This document shows, piece after piece, positions 25,095 to 34,384 of a stretch of 64,000 bases of DNA (its first letter is position 1; each line of letters starts with the position of its first letter). The notes beneath the pieces were generated by a model. That model was not told where the DNA came from, made no database searches, and was given only the letters and a program-made list of their open reading frames with translations. The DNA is from Sciscionella marina DSM 45152 (GTDB lineage Bacteria > Actinomycetota > Actinomycetes > Mycobacteriales > Pseudonocardiaceae): positions 389,414 through 453,413 of the forward strand of contig NZ_KB905425.1 of NCBI RefSeq assembly GCF_000379465.1. Direction: 5' to 3'. The translations under genes were made by a program, and so were the position numbers.

Positions 25095-25437
25095 GGATTC
25101 TCCGTCTCGCGGGTTTGTCTTCGCGTGCACTCCCATTCCTCAGGTGGCGATTATGGCGGTGAAAGAATGGGCGACTCTTCGAGGGCTTTGCCCCGCGCCG
25201 CCGTTTTCCCTCGCTTCCGCGGGCAGCCGCTATCCGACCGGCAACACGCCCGTTGCTGTCAGCGGCCACCTACGTAGTGTAGTTCCCTGGCTGCAACTCC
25301 TGAACCGAATTGCGCATCGGGGTTTCTTTCGGACTTCTTACGAGGCATGCTCCGGTGGAACCCCTGCCGGTGCCGTGTGGGTCTCAGGTCTGGATCGTCC
25401 GCCGACAGTCGGCGGGCCTGCGGACAGGAGGCGAGTC
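25095..25437. other. Intergenic region upstream of the type VII module
   Basis: I see no gene here. The only structured element is the 8-bp palindrome CTACGTAG at 25270-25277 followed by GTGTAG. AGGAGG at 25427-25432 is the ribosome-binding site of the next gene. The length suits a regulated promoter. Confidence 0.4.
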
Positions 25438-25836
25438 ATGACTGAATCCTGGGCCTCGGAGGAGGCGTTTCGGCAAGCACAGAGCCGGATCGACGGGATC
25501 GTCGCGGAGGCCGAGCAGCGTTACGAACGGGCGCGGGCGGCAAGAGAAGACCTGGAGCACCGGACGGTCAGCGCCGAGTCCACGCGTGGCGAGGTGCGGG
25601 TCACCGTCGCGGCGAACGGGACGTTGCGCGATCTCGAACTCGGGGAGCGCGCCGATCGCTGGTCGCGGTCCGAACTCTCCACGGAGATCCTGGCCTGCGT
25701 GCGGCGGGCGTACGCGAAACTGCCTGAGCTGGCCGAGGAGGTCTATGCGGAGCGGTTCGGTGCGCACGACGCCGCTGCCGAACATGCGGTCTCGCTGCTG
25801 CGCGAGGCGTTCGGCGGTCAGGAGGACGCGCGATGA
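25438..25836 (+). CDS. YbaB/EbfC-like small protein of a type VII module
   Basis: The 132-residue protein has an N-terminal coiled-coil (FRQAQSRIDGIVAEAEQRYERA) and a YbaB/EbfC core (RGEVRVTVAANGTLRDLELG, then LSTEILACVRRAYAKL). In actinobacteria such proteins are often encoded just before WXG100/EspC-type secretion substrates. There it may act as a chaperone or accessory rather than as the nucleoid protein, which is coupled to recR. The next gene overlaps its stop by ATGA. AGGAGG lies 5 nt before the ATG. Confidence 0.75.
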   Translation: MTESWASEEAFRQAQSRIDGIVAEAEQRYERARAAREDLEHRTVSAESTRGEVRVTVAANGTLRDLELGERADRWSRSELSTEILACVRRAYAKLPELAEEVYAERFGAHDAAAEHAVSLLREAFGGQEDAR

Positions 25837-26204
25837 ACGACAAGGGTTTTCACGTCGACCCGGACCGGCTTCGCGAACACGCGAGCTCGATCGCCGAAGT
25901 CCGCGCACGGATCCAACAGGTGATCGACGCGGGCACCGAGGTGACACCCGGTGGCTGGGACAATGCCTACGGCCTTGCCTGCCAAGGGTTTCCGATCGCC
26001 GTGCGCGCCAATGTGCAGCACCATCTCGACCTGATCAAGCGGCTCGATCGGGTGCTCGGCACGAGCGCGACCAAGCTGGAGCAGAACGCGACCGACTATG
26101 CCGGTCAGGAACGGCGTAACAAGCAGGAACTGGAACGGGTGTACGAGCAGCGGCAGCGGTCGCAAGGCCGCAGCAGCTTCCACGAGCGGCTCGATGGGGA
26201 GTGA
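25833..26204 (+). CDS. EspC/WXG100-like type VII secretion-associated protein
   Basis: The 123-residue helical protein opens GFHVDPDRLREHASSIAEVRARI, the standard start of the ESX-1 EspC-type group in actinobacteria. A GWDNAYG turn between the two helices takes the place of WXG, and the tail is long and polar. Such proteins form four-helix bundles with partners and are exported by ESX/type VII systems. It is ATGA-coupled to the YbaB-like gene, and 5 bp separate it from the larger substrate gene. Confidence 0.75.
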   Translation: MNDKGFHVDPDRLREHASSIAEVRARIQQVIDAGTEVTPGGWDNAYGLACQGFPIAVRANVQHHLDLIKRLDRVLGTSATKLEQNATDYAGQERRNKQELERVYEQRQRSQGRSSFHERLDGE

Positions 26205-26209
26205 GCGGC

Positions 26210-27115
26210 ATGACCGGTTCGGATAATCCACTCGTCGACAAGAACTCCCGATTCGAATGGGGTGACTACGCGCCCGTCCAGGATGGCAGCGACCACGGCG
26301 GTACCCAGTGGTGGAACCCGTTCACCCCGGGGCAGGGCTACACCACGGACAAGACCGACCTCGACAGGTTCAGCCACTGGTTCGAGGGGGCGCCGGTGGT
26401 CAATGACGCGGTCACGATCGCCAAGAACATCGACAAGGCGGCGCAGGGTGAAAAGCTGCAGGTGCACGACTGGATCGAGCAGTTCGCCGCCGGGTACAGC
26501 CTCGGCACTTACGGGGTGGCCGTTGCCGAAGGCGACTGGGGCGGAACCACGGTGGCGCCCCTCGTGTCCTGGGCGCTGGAACATGTCAAACCACTGCGGT
26601 TACTGCTCGACGAGGTGACCGGGAATCAGGACACCGTCAACGCGGTGGCCAACACCTGGGAGAACATGGCCGGGGCACTGCAGGAGGCGTCCAAAAACTA
26701 CGCGGACAAGGTCGAGCAGACCGTACAGTTCTGGCAGGGTGAGGCCGCCGATGCCTACCGGGAACACGCGCGGCAGCTGATCGGCGCCCTCGCCTCCGCT
26801 GGGGTGATGTGCCACTCCTGGGCCACACTCGTCCGCATCGTCAGCGAACTCGTCGGCATCGTGCACGACTTCATCAGAGAACTCATCGCCGCCGTTGTCG
26901 GGCAGATCGTGCAGGATCTGGCCGAGGCAGCGACCGTCGTCGGGGCCGCGGCCATTCCCGAACAGACCACGGGCGAGGTCGTGCGGGCCAGCGGGGTCGC
27001 GGCGAAAGCCGTCGCGAAAGCGGTGGAGGGGGCGTTCAAGATCGAGGGACTCATCCCGAAAATCCTCACGATCCTCGACGAGATCGTGAAAATCATCGAA
27101 CGCCTCGAAGACTGA
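26210..27115 (+). CDS. Large WXG100-domain protein, probable type VII substrate
   Basis: The 301-residue protein has an unusual polar N-terminus, then a WXG100-like helical hairpin at residues ~140-190 (NTWENMAGALQEASKNYADK, then WQGEAADAYREHAR, with WQG at the turn). Several amphipathic/hydrophobic helices follow, with GIVHDFIRELIAAVVGQIVQ. The C-terminus lacks a recognisable toxin domain, so it looks like a structural or pore-lining substrate rather than a toxin. ATG 26210 is preferred; GGAG lies 8 nt upstream. No ESX machinery genes are present in the window. Confidence 0.7.
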   Translation: MTGSDNPLVDKNSRFEWGDYAPVQDGSDHGGTQWWNPFTPGQGYTTDKTDLDRFSHWFEGAPVVNDAVTIAKNIDKAAQGEKLQVHDWIEQFAAGYSLGTYGVAVAEGDWGGTTVAPLVSWALEHVKPLRLLLDEVTGNQDTVNAVANTWENMAGALQEASKNYADKVEQTVQFWQGEAADAYREHARQLIGALASAGVMCHSWATLVRIVSELVGIVHDFIRELIAAVVGQIVQDLAEAATVVGAAAIPEQTTGEVVRASGVAAKAVAKAVEGAFKIEGLIPKILTILDEIVKIIERLED

Positions 27116-27149
27116 TCGGCGACCGTACAGCGGTGATGACATTTCGGCA

Positions 27150-27660
27150 TCGAGCCAGATCATTTCCGTCTTGGACACCTGCGAACGGATTGGCCAGACT
27201 GCGGACACCGACACAGTGCAGGTGACGCTGGCGTTGAAACTGATCAACGAACCGGCCGAGGCCGCCCTCGAAGACCTCACAGAGCTGAGTCGGCCGACAG
27301 CGGGCGAACCCTGGCGGGACTGGCTGACGGTCGCGGCGCAACGCATGCGAGAAGCGATCCTTACCCATCCCGGCGGCGCCTGGGTCGTCTCCACCGCGCA
27401 CCTGTCACCGGCCCTCGCGGCCGTCACGGAGCTGGCGATGAGCACCCCCGTCCGTCGAGGATTGCACCTGCGGCAGGCCCGCCTGATCGTGCTTGCCAGA
27501 CAGCGGTTCATCATCGGCCACGTCCTTGAAGAGCAGTCACCGCCGAATCGTTCGCCGCACGCCATCCCACGATCACCGCGGGAATCGCCGACTCCGCCGA
27601 ACACGTCTGGTCCTGGTCACGGTTGCACCGCCGACGACAACACCAAGCCCGCCTCAGCCA
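27150..27660 (+). pseudogene. TetR-family regulator remnant (C-terminal domain only, frameshifted)
   Basis: The frame from about 27200 reads as a TetR C-terminal ligand domain: GEPWRDWLTVAAQRMREAIL, HPGGAWVVSTAHL, and RQRFIIGHVLEEQS. The expected continuation ESFAARHPTITAGIADSAEH then appears in another frame, showing a frameshift near 27535. No helix-turn-helix is found upstream; the type VII substrate gene ends only ~35 bp before. This is a decayed gene with both a 5' loss and a frameshift. Confidence 0.65.
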
Positions 27661-27681
27661 CGACAAACGCCGCGGCTACCT

Positions 27682-29037
27682 TCAGGCTCCGGTGCGGTGT
27701 GCGATTCGTCCGTGCCAGCGGATGGCGGTGATCCGGCCGTACCTGTCCTGGACGAAGGGGACATCAGAGACGGGGGAACCATCGTCGTCGATGATCATGA
27801 GTGCGTCCGGTGCGCATTGCAGCACTCGGTCGGCGGATTCGAGGTCGATCACATACTGTCCCGGTTCGGTGGCCGCGGCGTTCGCGATCAGCCGGAGTTC
27901 GCCGGAGTGTCGCCCGGGGGCGACGGTCATGGTGCCGTAGAAGCCGCAGTCGTAGGTTCCGGCGAGTGCCTCGGCCAGTTCCGCGGGTACCGGGCTCAGT
28001 GTCCGCCCCGGTATATGGCCGAGGACCTCGGTCTTGATGAGTCGATCGATTTCGGCGACCACGCCGCCGCCCTCGAGCGAGTTGGTGAGGACGGTGTAGG
28101 CCAGATCCAGCGCGGGGACCAGGACCAGCCGGGAGGCGTAGCCGATGGTCAGCCCGTCATGGGACATGCTGGGGTGGCCCTCGATCTCGTCGAGGTGCCA
28201 GGCGAGACCGATGTGCTCGCCACGTGGGCCACGATCGGCGAGTATCTCGAACAGTCGCGAGGGTGCGGCATCGGAGGTGACGAACCGGGCGTACCGCATC
28301 AGCTCGCGTGCGGTGCTGAGAACCCCGCCGCCGGGAACATCCCAACCGGGCAACTGCCAGTGCCGTTGCCAGCCCCGGTCCACCAAGAGCTCGGGTTCGC
28401 CATCGGGGGTGCGGCCGTGCGGAGCGGCGACCCGGCGCAGGATCGCCTCGTCCGCGGTGGTGCAGGTGATCTCCATTCCGGCGGGGACGAGGACGGTATC
28501 GCGGAGCACGTCGGCGTAGGCGCGGCCGGTGACTCGTTCGACGACCGCGGCCGCGACCATGATTCCCGGTCCGCTATAGGAGAAATCACTGCCCGGTTCG
28601 AACAGCAGCGGGCGCCGTGCGAAGTGCCGCAGTGAGGCCTGGATCGAGTCGTTCGCGCGGCCGGCGAGGAGGTTCGGTGCGTCGGCGATCATGTTCTGCG
28701 CGTCGATGCCGGATGTGTGGGTGATGGTGTGGCGCAGGGTGATCCGGGGATCGATGCCGGATTCGGGATCGAGCAGTGGGGCCACCGGATCGTCGAGCCC
28801 CACCTCGGCCTCGTCGAGCAGCTTGCCGATGATGAAACCGAGCAGTGTCTTGGAGATCGAGCCGACCTGGAAGATCGTGTCCGGATCCACCGGGAGCGGG
28901 TTGGCCACGCTGGTGTGCCCGAAGCCGCGCAGGATCTCGGTTCCGGCGTGCCGGATACCGATGGCGGCACCGGGTACGCCGTGGCGTTCGAGGATCGCGT
29001 CGATCCGCTCGTCGAGCAGTTCGCCGAAATCGGCCAC
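27682..29037 (-). CDS. Serine hydrolase of the beta-lactamase/class C (esterase/D-aminopeptidase) family
   Basis: The 451-residue protein has Ser60-x-x-Lys63 (VGSISKTLLG), Tyr154 in DFSYSGPG (family Y-x-N, here Y-S-G) and a late SHDGLTIGYAS that supplies the HxG motif. A separate C-terminal beta domain of ~100 residues follows. No signal peptide is seen. GTG 29037 is chosen for GAAGGAG 6-7 nt upstream. It is the last gene of the peptide ABC transporter operon, so it probably cleaves the imported peptide or amide in the cytoplasm. Confidence 0.85.
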   Translation of the reverse strand: MADFGELLDERIDAILERHGVPGAAIGIRHAGTEILRGFGHTSVANPLPVDPDTIFQVGSISKTLLGFIIGKLLDEAEVGLDDPVAPLLDPESGIDPRITLRHTITHTSGIDAQNMIADAPNLLAGRANDSIQASLRHFARRPLLFEPGSDFSYSGPGIMVAAAVVERVTGRAYADVLRDTVLVPAGMEITCTTADEAILRRVAAPHGRTPDGEPELLVDRGWQRHWQLPGWDVPGGGVLSTARELMRYARFVTSDAAPSRLFEILADRGPRGEHIGLAWHLDEIEGHPSMSHDGLTIGYASRLVLVPALDLAYTVLTNSLEGGGVVAEIDRLIKTEVLGHIPGRTLSPVPAELAEALAGTYDCGFYGTMTVAPGRHSGELRLIANAAATEPGQYVIDLESADRVLQCAPDALMIIDDDGSPVSDVPFVQDRYGRITAIRWHGRIAHRTGA

Positions 29038-29080
29038 TGGGTTCTCCTTCGTCGATCGGGGATGGGCGGTCTGTCTGGTG

Positions 29081-29953
29081 CTAGGCACCGGCGGTGGTGC
29101 GCGAGCGCGGATCGAGGCGGTCCCGCATGGCGTCCCCGAGCAGGTTGAACGCGACTACGAGGATCACGAAGGCGATCGCGGGGAAGGCCACGATCCACGG
29201 ATGGGTCAGGAAGTACTGCTGCGATGAGGAGATCATGCTGCCGAAATCGGAATCCGGTGGTGTGCTGCCGAATCCGAGGAAGCTCAGCGCGGCGTAGGCG
29301 GCCTCGGCGGTGGACAGGTTGATCGCGGTCATGATCACCAGCGGCGAGGCGATGTTCGGGAGGATGTGCCTGCGCATGATCCAGATCCGGCTGCGCCCGC
29401 ACAGCCTGGCCGCGTCGATGTAATGCCGTTGGTTGACCTCGATCGTGGAACCGCGCGCGATCCTGGCGAAGCGGGGGATGACGACGAGCCCGATCGCCAG
29501 GGAGGCGTTGACCAGTCCACTGCCCATCACCGCGAGTACCAGGATGGCGAGCAGGTACTCGGGGATGGCGAAAAGCAGGTCGACGATGCGGGAGAGCGCG
29601 CTGTCCCAGAACCGCCCGAGAAAACCCGAGGCGATGCCGATCGCGGTCCCGAGTACGAGCGCGAAGACCACCGCGATCACGGCCGCGAGCAGTGCGGGCC
29701 GGGTCGCGGCGATGATCCGGGAGAACACGTCACGGCCGAGCCCGTCGGTGCCGAGCCAGTGCGCGGCAGAGGGGGTGGACAGCTGCGGACCGGCGCCGAT
29801 GTCGTTCGGTCCATAGGGAGCCAGTACCGGGCCGAGCACGGCGAGTACGAGGTAGGCGAGGATCACCAGGATCGCGAAGTTGGCGATGATTCCACGAAAC
29901 GGCCAGCGCAGCCGCCTGGTCACCGGTGTGCCTTGCGCGGTTACCGAGGACAT
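29081..29953 (-). CDS. ABC transporter permease, DppC type
   Basis: The 290-residue membrane protein has the DppC/OppC N-terminal helix, then LAPYGPNDIG and HWLGTDGLGRDVFSRII. The permease core with ATP-ase-contacting EAA loop (AARLCGRSRIWIMRRHILPNI) follows. About six hydrophobic segments are present. ATG 29953 has GGAG 5 nt upstream; GTG 29959 is an alternative. It follows the DppB-type gene by 16 bp. Confidence 0.92.
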   Translation of the reverse strand: MSSVTAQGTPVTRRLRWPFRGIIANFAILVILAYLVLAVLGPVLAPYGPNDIGAGPQLSTPSAAHWLGTDGLGRDVFSRIIAATRPALLAAVIAVVFALVLGTAIGIASGFLGRFWDSALSRIVDLLFAIPEYLLAILVLAVMGSGLVNASLAIGLVVIPRFARIARGSTIEVNQRHYIDAARLCGRSRIWIMRRHILPNIASPLVIMTAINLSTAEAAYAALSFLGFGSTPPDSDFGSMISSSQQYFLTHPWIVAFPAIAFVILVVAFNLLGDAMRDRLDPRSRTTAGA

Positions 29954-29969
29954 GCTCACTCCGTTTCCA

Positions 29970-30917
29970 CTACCTGCGAAGGATGCGCCGGTCCACGAGC
30001 GGCAGCACCAGGTCGACGATGAGGTTGCCGATGATGAACGCGGCGGCGAGAACGAGCGCCTGCCCGGTCACCTGGACGAAGTCCCGGTTGGTTATCGAAT
30101 CCAGCACGCCCCGGCCGAGACCGGGAAGGCTGAAGATCTTCTCCACGATGAACAGGCCACCGACCAGCAGGCCGAAGATGAACCCGATCAGCGTGAGCAC
30201 CGGGGGAAGGGCCGCACGCAGAGCGTACTGGTACTTGATGCGCCATTCGGCGATACCATTGGTCCGCGCGGTGGCGATGTGCGGCTGGGCGAGGGTCTCG
30301 ATCATCGAGGACCTGGTCATCTGGGCGACGAGCGGAGCAGTGGGGATGCCGACCGCGAGTGCCGGGAGGAGCATCGCCTGCAGATTCGCCAGTGGTGCTT
30401 GGGACAGCGGGATGTAGCTCGCCGAGTAGAGGTTCGTCAGGTAATGCGTGGCGAGGTAGAGGGCGATCGATCCGGAGACGAAGGCGGGGAAGGCGAAGAT
30501 CACCAGCAGCGGGATGCGCATCGTCCAGTCGGCGGCCGTTCCGGCTCGGCTGGCCGTCATCACGCCGACCGGAACCCCGAGGACCACGGCGATCACCAGT
30601 CCGAGGACCGCGAGCTCGAACGAGACCGGCGCCTGCTGGCCGATCACCTCGATATTGGCCTGTCCGGAGATGGGAGAGACGCCGAAGTCGCCGTGCAGGG
30701 CGTTGCCGAGCCAGTCGAGATACTGTTGCCAGACCGGCTTGTCCAGGCCGAGTTTGTGCTCGATGGCGGCGATGTCGGCGGGCGAGGCTTTCGGACCGGC
30801 GAGCGTCATCGCGGGGTTTCCGGGCGCCAGCCCGCGCCCGGCCATGAACACGAGCGCGGACAGCACGAACAGCACCGCGGCGGCGCCGAGTACTTTCTTG
30901 CCGACGTACCGGATCAC
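29970..30917 (-). CDS. ABC transporter permease, DppB type
   Basis: The 315-residue protein starts RYVGKKVLGAAAVLFVLSAL and has the DppB features: GLAPGNPAMTLAG, LDKPVWQQYLDWLGNALHGD(FG), and the EAA loop ARTNGIAEWRIKYQYALRAAL. It pairs with the DppC-type subunit to form the peptide-translocating pore. GTG 30917 overlaps the upstream ATPase stop (GTGA), which supports that start. Confidence 0.92.
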   Translation of the reverse strand: MIRYVGKKVLGAAAVLFVLSALVFMAGRGLAPGNPAMTLAGPKASPADIAAIEHKLGLDKPVWQQYLDWLGNALHGDFGVSPISGQANIEVIGQQAPVSFELAVLGLVIAVVLGVPVGVMTASRAGTAADWTMRIPLLVIFAFPAFVSGSIALYLATHYLTNLYSASYIPLSQAPLANLQAMLLPALAVGIPTAPLVAQMTRSSMIETLAQPHIATARTNGIAEWRIKYQYALRAALPPVLTLIGFIFGLLVGGLFIVEKIFSLPGLGRGVLDSITNRDFVQVTGQALVLAAAFIIGNLIVDLVLPLVDRRILRR

Positions 30918-31948
30918 GAGGCCACGTCCGTTGCGGTCGGTTCGGTGTTCCGGTCGCGCGGGACCAGGGCGAGCCCGCCCGGTTTGTGACAGCGCACGAA
31001 GTGGCCGGAGCCCGTCTCGCGCAGCTGCGGGGCGTTCGCCCGGCACTGGTCGTCGGCGAGCGGGCACCGTGGCGCGAACCGGCAGCCCCGCGGAGGATCG
31101 ACCGCGCTCGGCGGTTCCCCGGTGAGCACGATGCGCTCGACCGGTTCCTGGCCGGAATCCTCATCGAGGATGCGCGGTTCGGTCGAACGCAGCGCCACGG
31201 AGTAGGGATGCAGCAGTCCGTGCTCGAACACCGCCGCTGGGGCCTGTTCCACGATCTGGCCGAGGTACATCACCGCCACCGAGTGGCTGATTCGGCGGAC
31301 CGCTCGCAGATCGTGCGAGATGAACACATAAGCGGTCCCGGTGTTCTGCTGTAGTCGAGCGAGCAGTGCGAGGGTCTGAGCCTGCAGCGAGGCGTCCAGG
31401 GAGGTGATCGCCTCGTCGAGCAGAATGAGCCGGGGCCTGCTGACGATCGCGCGCGCGATGCACACCCGCTGTTGTTGCCCGCCGGAGAGCTCGTGGGGGA
31501 ATCGGGCGCGCAGCTCGGCGGCGATGCCGACGGCCTCGAAGGCCTCGGCGATGCGTGTTTCCCGTTCGGCGCGGGGTTGCCCGGGCAAAGCCTCGGCGAC
31601 GGAATCGGCGACCCGCATCCGCGGATCGAGTGCGCTCGCCGGATCCTGGAACACTGCCTGCACGATTCCGGTGCCGCTGGCCCGGCCGACGGGCAGCTGC
31701 TCCTCGCCGATGGTGATCTGGCCGGAATCGGCGCTCTCCAGCCCGGTGACGAGCCTGCCGAGCGTGGATTTCCCGCAGCCCGACTCGCCGACGACGCCGA
31801 GCGTTCTCCCGGCGGCCAGGGAAACGCTGATGCCGTCCACCGCATGGACCCGTGGCCGGGGACCGCGAAGCACGGTCCGCCGGAGCGGGAAGTGCTTGAC
31901 GGCCTCGTGCACGGACAGCACCTGGCCGTTCTGGTTTGACGTTGTCAC
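30914..31948 (-). CDS. Oligopeptide ABC transporter ATPase, DppF type
   Basis: The 344-residue ATPase has Walker A GESGCGKST (54-62), LSGGQQQR signature and Walker B LILLDEA, followed by ITSLDAS. The Pro usual after the Walker B Glu is changed to Ala. The C-terminal OppF-type domain has the CRFAPRCPLADDQC cysteine cluster, which holds an iron-sulfur or zinc site in relatives. GTG 31948 with GAGGAAG upstream is the likely start. Confidence 0.92.
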   Translation of the reverse strand: MTTSNQNGQVLSVHEAVKHFPLRRTVLRGPRPRVHAVDGISVSLAAGRTLGVVGESGCGKSTLGRLVTGLESADSGQITIGEEQLPVGRASGTGIVQAVFQDPASALDPRMRVADSVAEALPGQPRAERETRIAEAFEAVGIAAELRARFPHELSGGQQQRVCIARAIVSRPRLILLDEAITSLDASLQAQTLALLARLQQNTGTAYVFISHDLRAVRRISHSVAVMYLGQIVEQAPAAVFEHGLLHPYSVALRSTEPRILDEDSGQEPVERIVLTGEPPSAVDPPRGCRFAPRCPLADDQCRANAPQLRETGSGHFVRCHKPGGLALVPRDRNTEPTATDVAS

Positions 31949-31963
31949 TGGGCTTCCTCGGGT

Positions 31964-32791
31964 TCAGACTGCGGCCGCGGTGTGGCCGCGTGCGGCATCG
32001 AGCAGCGAACGGGTGTAGGGATGCGAAGGCCGGGTGAGTACTTCCCTCGTGCTGCCCTGCTCCACGATCCGCCCCTGGTACATCACCAGCACGCGGGTGC
32101 ACAGCTCGGAGATCACGCCGATGTCGTGGGAGATCAGCATCAGCGTCATATCGGCACTGGCGACCCGTTCCCGCAGTAGTTCGATCACCTGCGCCTGCAC
32201 GGTCGCGTCCAGCGCGGTCGTCGGCTCGTCGGCGATCAACAGGTCGGGGCGGTTGATCAGTGCCATGGCGATCACCACACGCTGACGCATGCCCCCGGAG
32301 AGCTCGTGGGCGAAGCTGCGGCGTTTCAGTGCGGCATCGCCGATTCCCACACTGGTGAGCTCGCGCTCCACCAGCGAGCGCAGTTCTCGCCTGCCGATCC
32401 GCTCGGGACGGTGTGCCCGCACCACGTCGGCGAGTTGGCGGCCGACCGTGAACACCGGATTGAGGCTGCCGAGCGGATCCTGGGGCACGCGCGCCAATCG
32501 TGTGCTGCGCAGCGCCCGCATCCGTTCGCCGGACTGCCCGAGCAGATCTTCCCCGTCGAACTCGATCCGGCCGGACGCGAGCTGCGCGCCCGGAGCGAGC
32601 ATCCGCAGCACCGCCGAGGCGAGTGTGGACTTGCCCGAACCGGACTCGCCGACGAGACCGACGCGGTCGCCGCGCTCGACGGTGAACGAGGCGTGATCCA
32701 GTGCCAGGCTGTCTTCCGGTGCACCCGCGTAGCGGATGCTGAGATCCTCGACGGTCAGGATCGGCGTGCTCGCCGCTCGCGGATCAGCCAT
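31964..32791 (-). CDS. Oligopeptide ABC transporter ATPase, DppD type
   Basis: The 275-residue ATPase has Walker A GESGSGKST at about 48-56, LSGGMRQR signature, Walker B LLIADEPTTALD and an HPYTRSLL end. It lacks the long OppD C-terminal cysteine cluster and ends soon after HPYTRSLLDAARG, so it is a short version. Its start overlaps the stop of the substrate-binding protein by 8 bp. Confidence 0.92.
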   Translation of the reverse strand: MADPRAASTPILTVEDLSIRYAGAPEDSLALDHASFTVERGDRVGLVGESGSGKSTLASAVLRMLAPGAQLASGRIEFDGEDLLGQSGERMRALRSTRLARVPQDPLGSLNPVFTVGRQLADVVRAHRPERIGRRELRSLVERELTSVGIGDAALKRRSFAHELSGGMRQRVVIAMALINRPDLLIADEPTTALDATVQAQVIELLRERVASADMTLMLISHDIGVISELCTRVLVMYQGRIVEQGSTREVLTRPSHPYTRSLLDAARGHTAAAV

Positions 32792-34307
32792 GCCGCACCT
32801 GTGCGAGGAAGGTCCTGCTCTGGCTCGGTGGCACGGAGACCCCGGTCAGGCTCTTGTCGTAGGCCACGAACATATCGGTCGCGAGCAGTGTGAGTGTGGG
32901 ATACACGGTTCTCGCCTCCTCTTTCTCCACCGCGACGAGCGCGCGCCGGTATTCCGCATCGGATGTGGCGTGCATAGCCGTGTCGAGCTCCTGGCGCAGC
33001 GCCCGCGGCACCGGGCCCTGGCGCCCTTCGGCCGGCTGGACGTACTGGTAGGGATTCGAGTAGTAGGACTGGGCATTCCAGCTGAGCGCGTAGTCGGCAG
33101 CGGAGAGCCGGTCGCCCCAGGCACCGCGCTCCAGGGGATCGAGCCTGGCCCGGATGCCGACCTCGGCGAGCTGGCTCTGGATCGCGGCGACGAGGTCGTC
33201 GGTGCCGACGTCGTAGCCACTGATGTACATCAGCGAGGTGGCGAATCCGTTCGGGTAGCCCGCTTCGGCGAGTAGTTGCCGGGCCTTGCGGATGTCCGGA
33301 GCGGAATGGGGCAGCTGGCCGGGTTTCGGTGCCCATTCGGCAGAGGGCGGGAGATAGCCGCTCGGCCGGGTGGCACCGCGATAGGCCTGTCTGGCGAGCC
33401 GGTCGCGGTCCAGAGCCAGGGCGAGCGCCGTGCGGACCCGGATGTCGTCGAAGGGTTTGGTCATGTTGTTGATCTGCATGAAGATCGTGGAATCGGTCGG
33501 TGCCCGTTCGACGGCGACCCGGCCATCGCCGCGCAGACTGTCCACACCGGACGCATCGGGGAAGATGAGGTCGACCTGGCCGGCTTGCAGGTTGCTCACC
33601 TGGGTCGAGGGGTTCGGCACATAGAGCACCGTCAACCGTGGCGTTTTGGTGCGTTCACCCCAGTATCCGTCGAAGCGATCGAGGTCGAGTTCGCTGTTGG
33701 CCCGGTAGGACTTCTGCGCCCATGGCCCGGTTCCGACCATGTTCGCGGCCAGGTTCTCGGATTCGCCGGCCCGCTTGCTCAGGATCGCACAGCCCCAGAC
33801 CAGCGGGTTCGCCATGTTGTTGGTGAAGCCCGCATCCGGTTTCCGCAGATCGAACCGGACAGTGTGGTCGTCGACGGCGACGGTGTCCGCGAGCGTGGGG
33901 AACATCTGGTCGTCGATGCCGTCCGGACTGTGCCTGAGCCGGTCGAAGGTGTACACGACATCGGAGGAAGTGAGCGGTTCACCGTTGTGGAACCGCACCC
34001 CTGGCCGCAGCGAGAAGGTGTAGTGCAGGCCATCGGCCGACTTCCGGTATCGGGTGGCCAGCTCGGGCCGGACGCTGCCGTCCGCGGTCGTGGTGAGCAG
34101 ACACTGGTAGGAGAGCTGCCAGGCGAACCGGTCGTTGAAGATGCCCGAGCCCTGCGGGTCGAGAGTGGTCGGTGCGGTGGTCTCGGCGACACGCAATACC
34201 GACTTCGAAGGGCGACCGAGCGGGGGTGCGCACGAGGTGGCAAGGACCAGTGTCAGACACGTCAGCGCCATCCCGGCCGCACGAAGGCGGTCGCGACTCC
34301 TGTTCAT
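32784..34307 (-). CDS. Extracellular peptide-binding protein (SBP family 5)
   Basis: The 507-residue protein begins with a positively charged, hydrophobic leader and a weak lipobox (LATSCAPP), so it is probably a lipoprotein. Family-5 features follow: TTLDPQGSGIFNDRFAWQ, GVRFHNGEPLTSSDVVYTFD, and a late DIRKARQLLAEAGYPNGF. It captures di/oligopeptides or related solutes for the DppBCDF-type transporter downstream. ATG 34307 has AAAGG about 8 nt upstream. Transcription starts in the gap facing the IclR gene. Confidence 0.92.
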   Translation of the reverse strand: MNRSRDRLRAAGMALTCLTLVLATSCAPPLGRPSKSVLRVAETTAPTTLDPQGSGIFNDRFAWQLSYQCLLTTTADGSVRPELATRYRKSADGLHYTFSLRPGVRFHNGEPLTSSDVVYTFDRLRHSPDGIDDQMFPTLADTVAVDDHTVRFDLRKPDAGFTNNMANPLVWGCAILSKRAGESENLAANMVGTGPWAQKSYRANSELDLDRFDGYWGERTKTPRLTVLYVPNPSTQVSNLQAGQVDLIFPDASGVDSLRGDGRVAVERAPTDSTIFMQINNMTKPFDDIRVRTALALALDRDRLARQAYRGATRPSGYLPPSAEWAPKPGQLPHSAPDIRKARQLLAEAGYPNGFATSLMYISGYDVGTDDLVAAIQSQLAEVGIRARLDPLERGAWGDRLSAADYALSWNAQSYYSNPYQYVQPAEGRQGPVPRALRQELDTAMHATSDAEYRRALVAVEKEEARTVYPTLTLLATDMFVAYDKSLTGVSVPPSQSRTFLAQVRHG

Positions 34308-34384
34308 CTTCGAACCTTTCTCGGCGATCACGGATGACCGGCGCACCAAGTGCGCACCGCGATCGGCCGGGCGGCCAACGAGGT

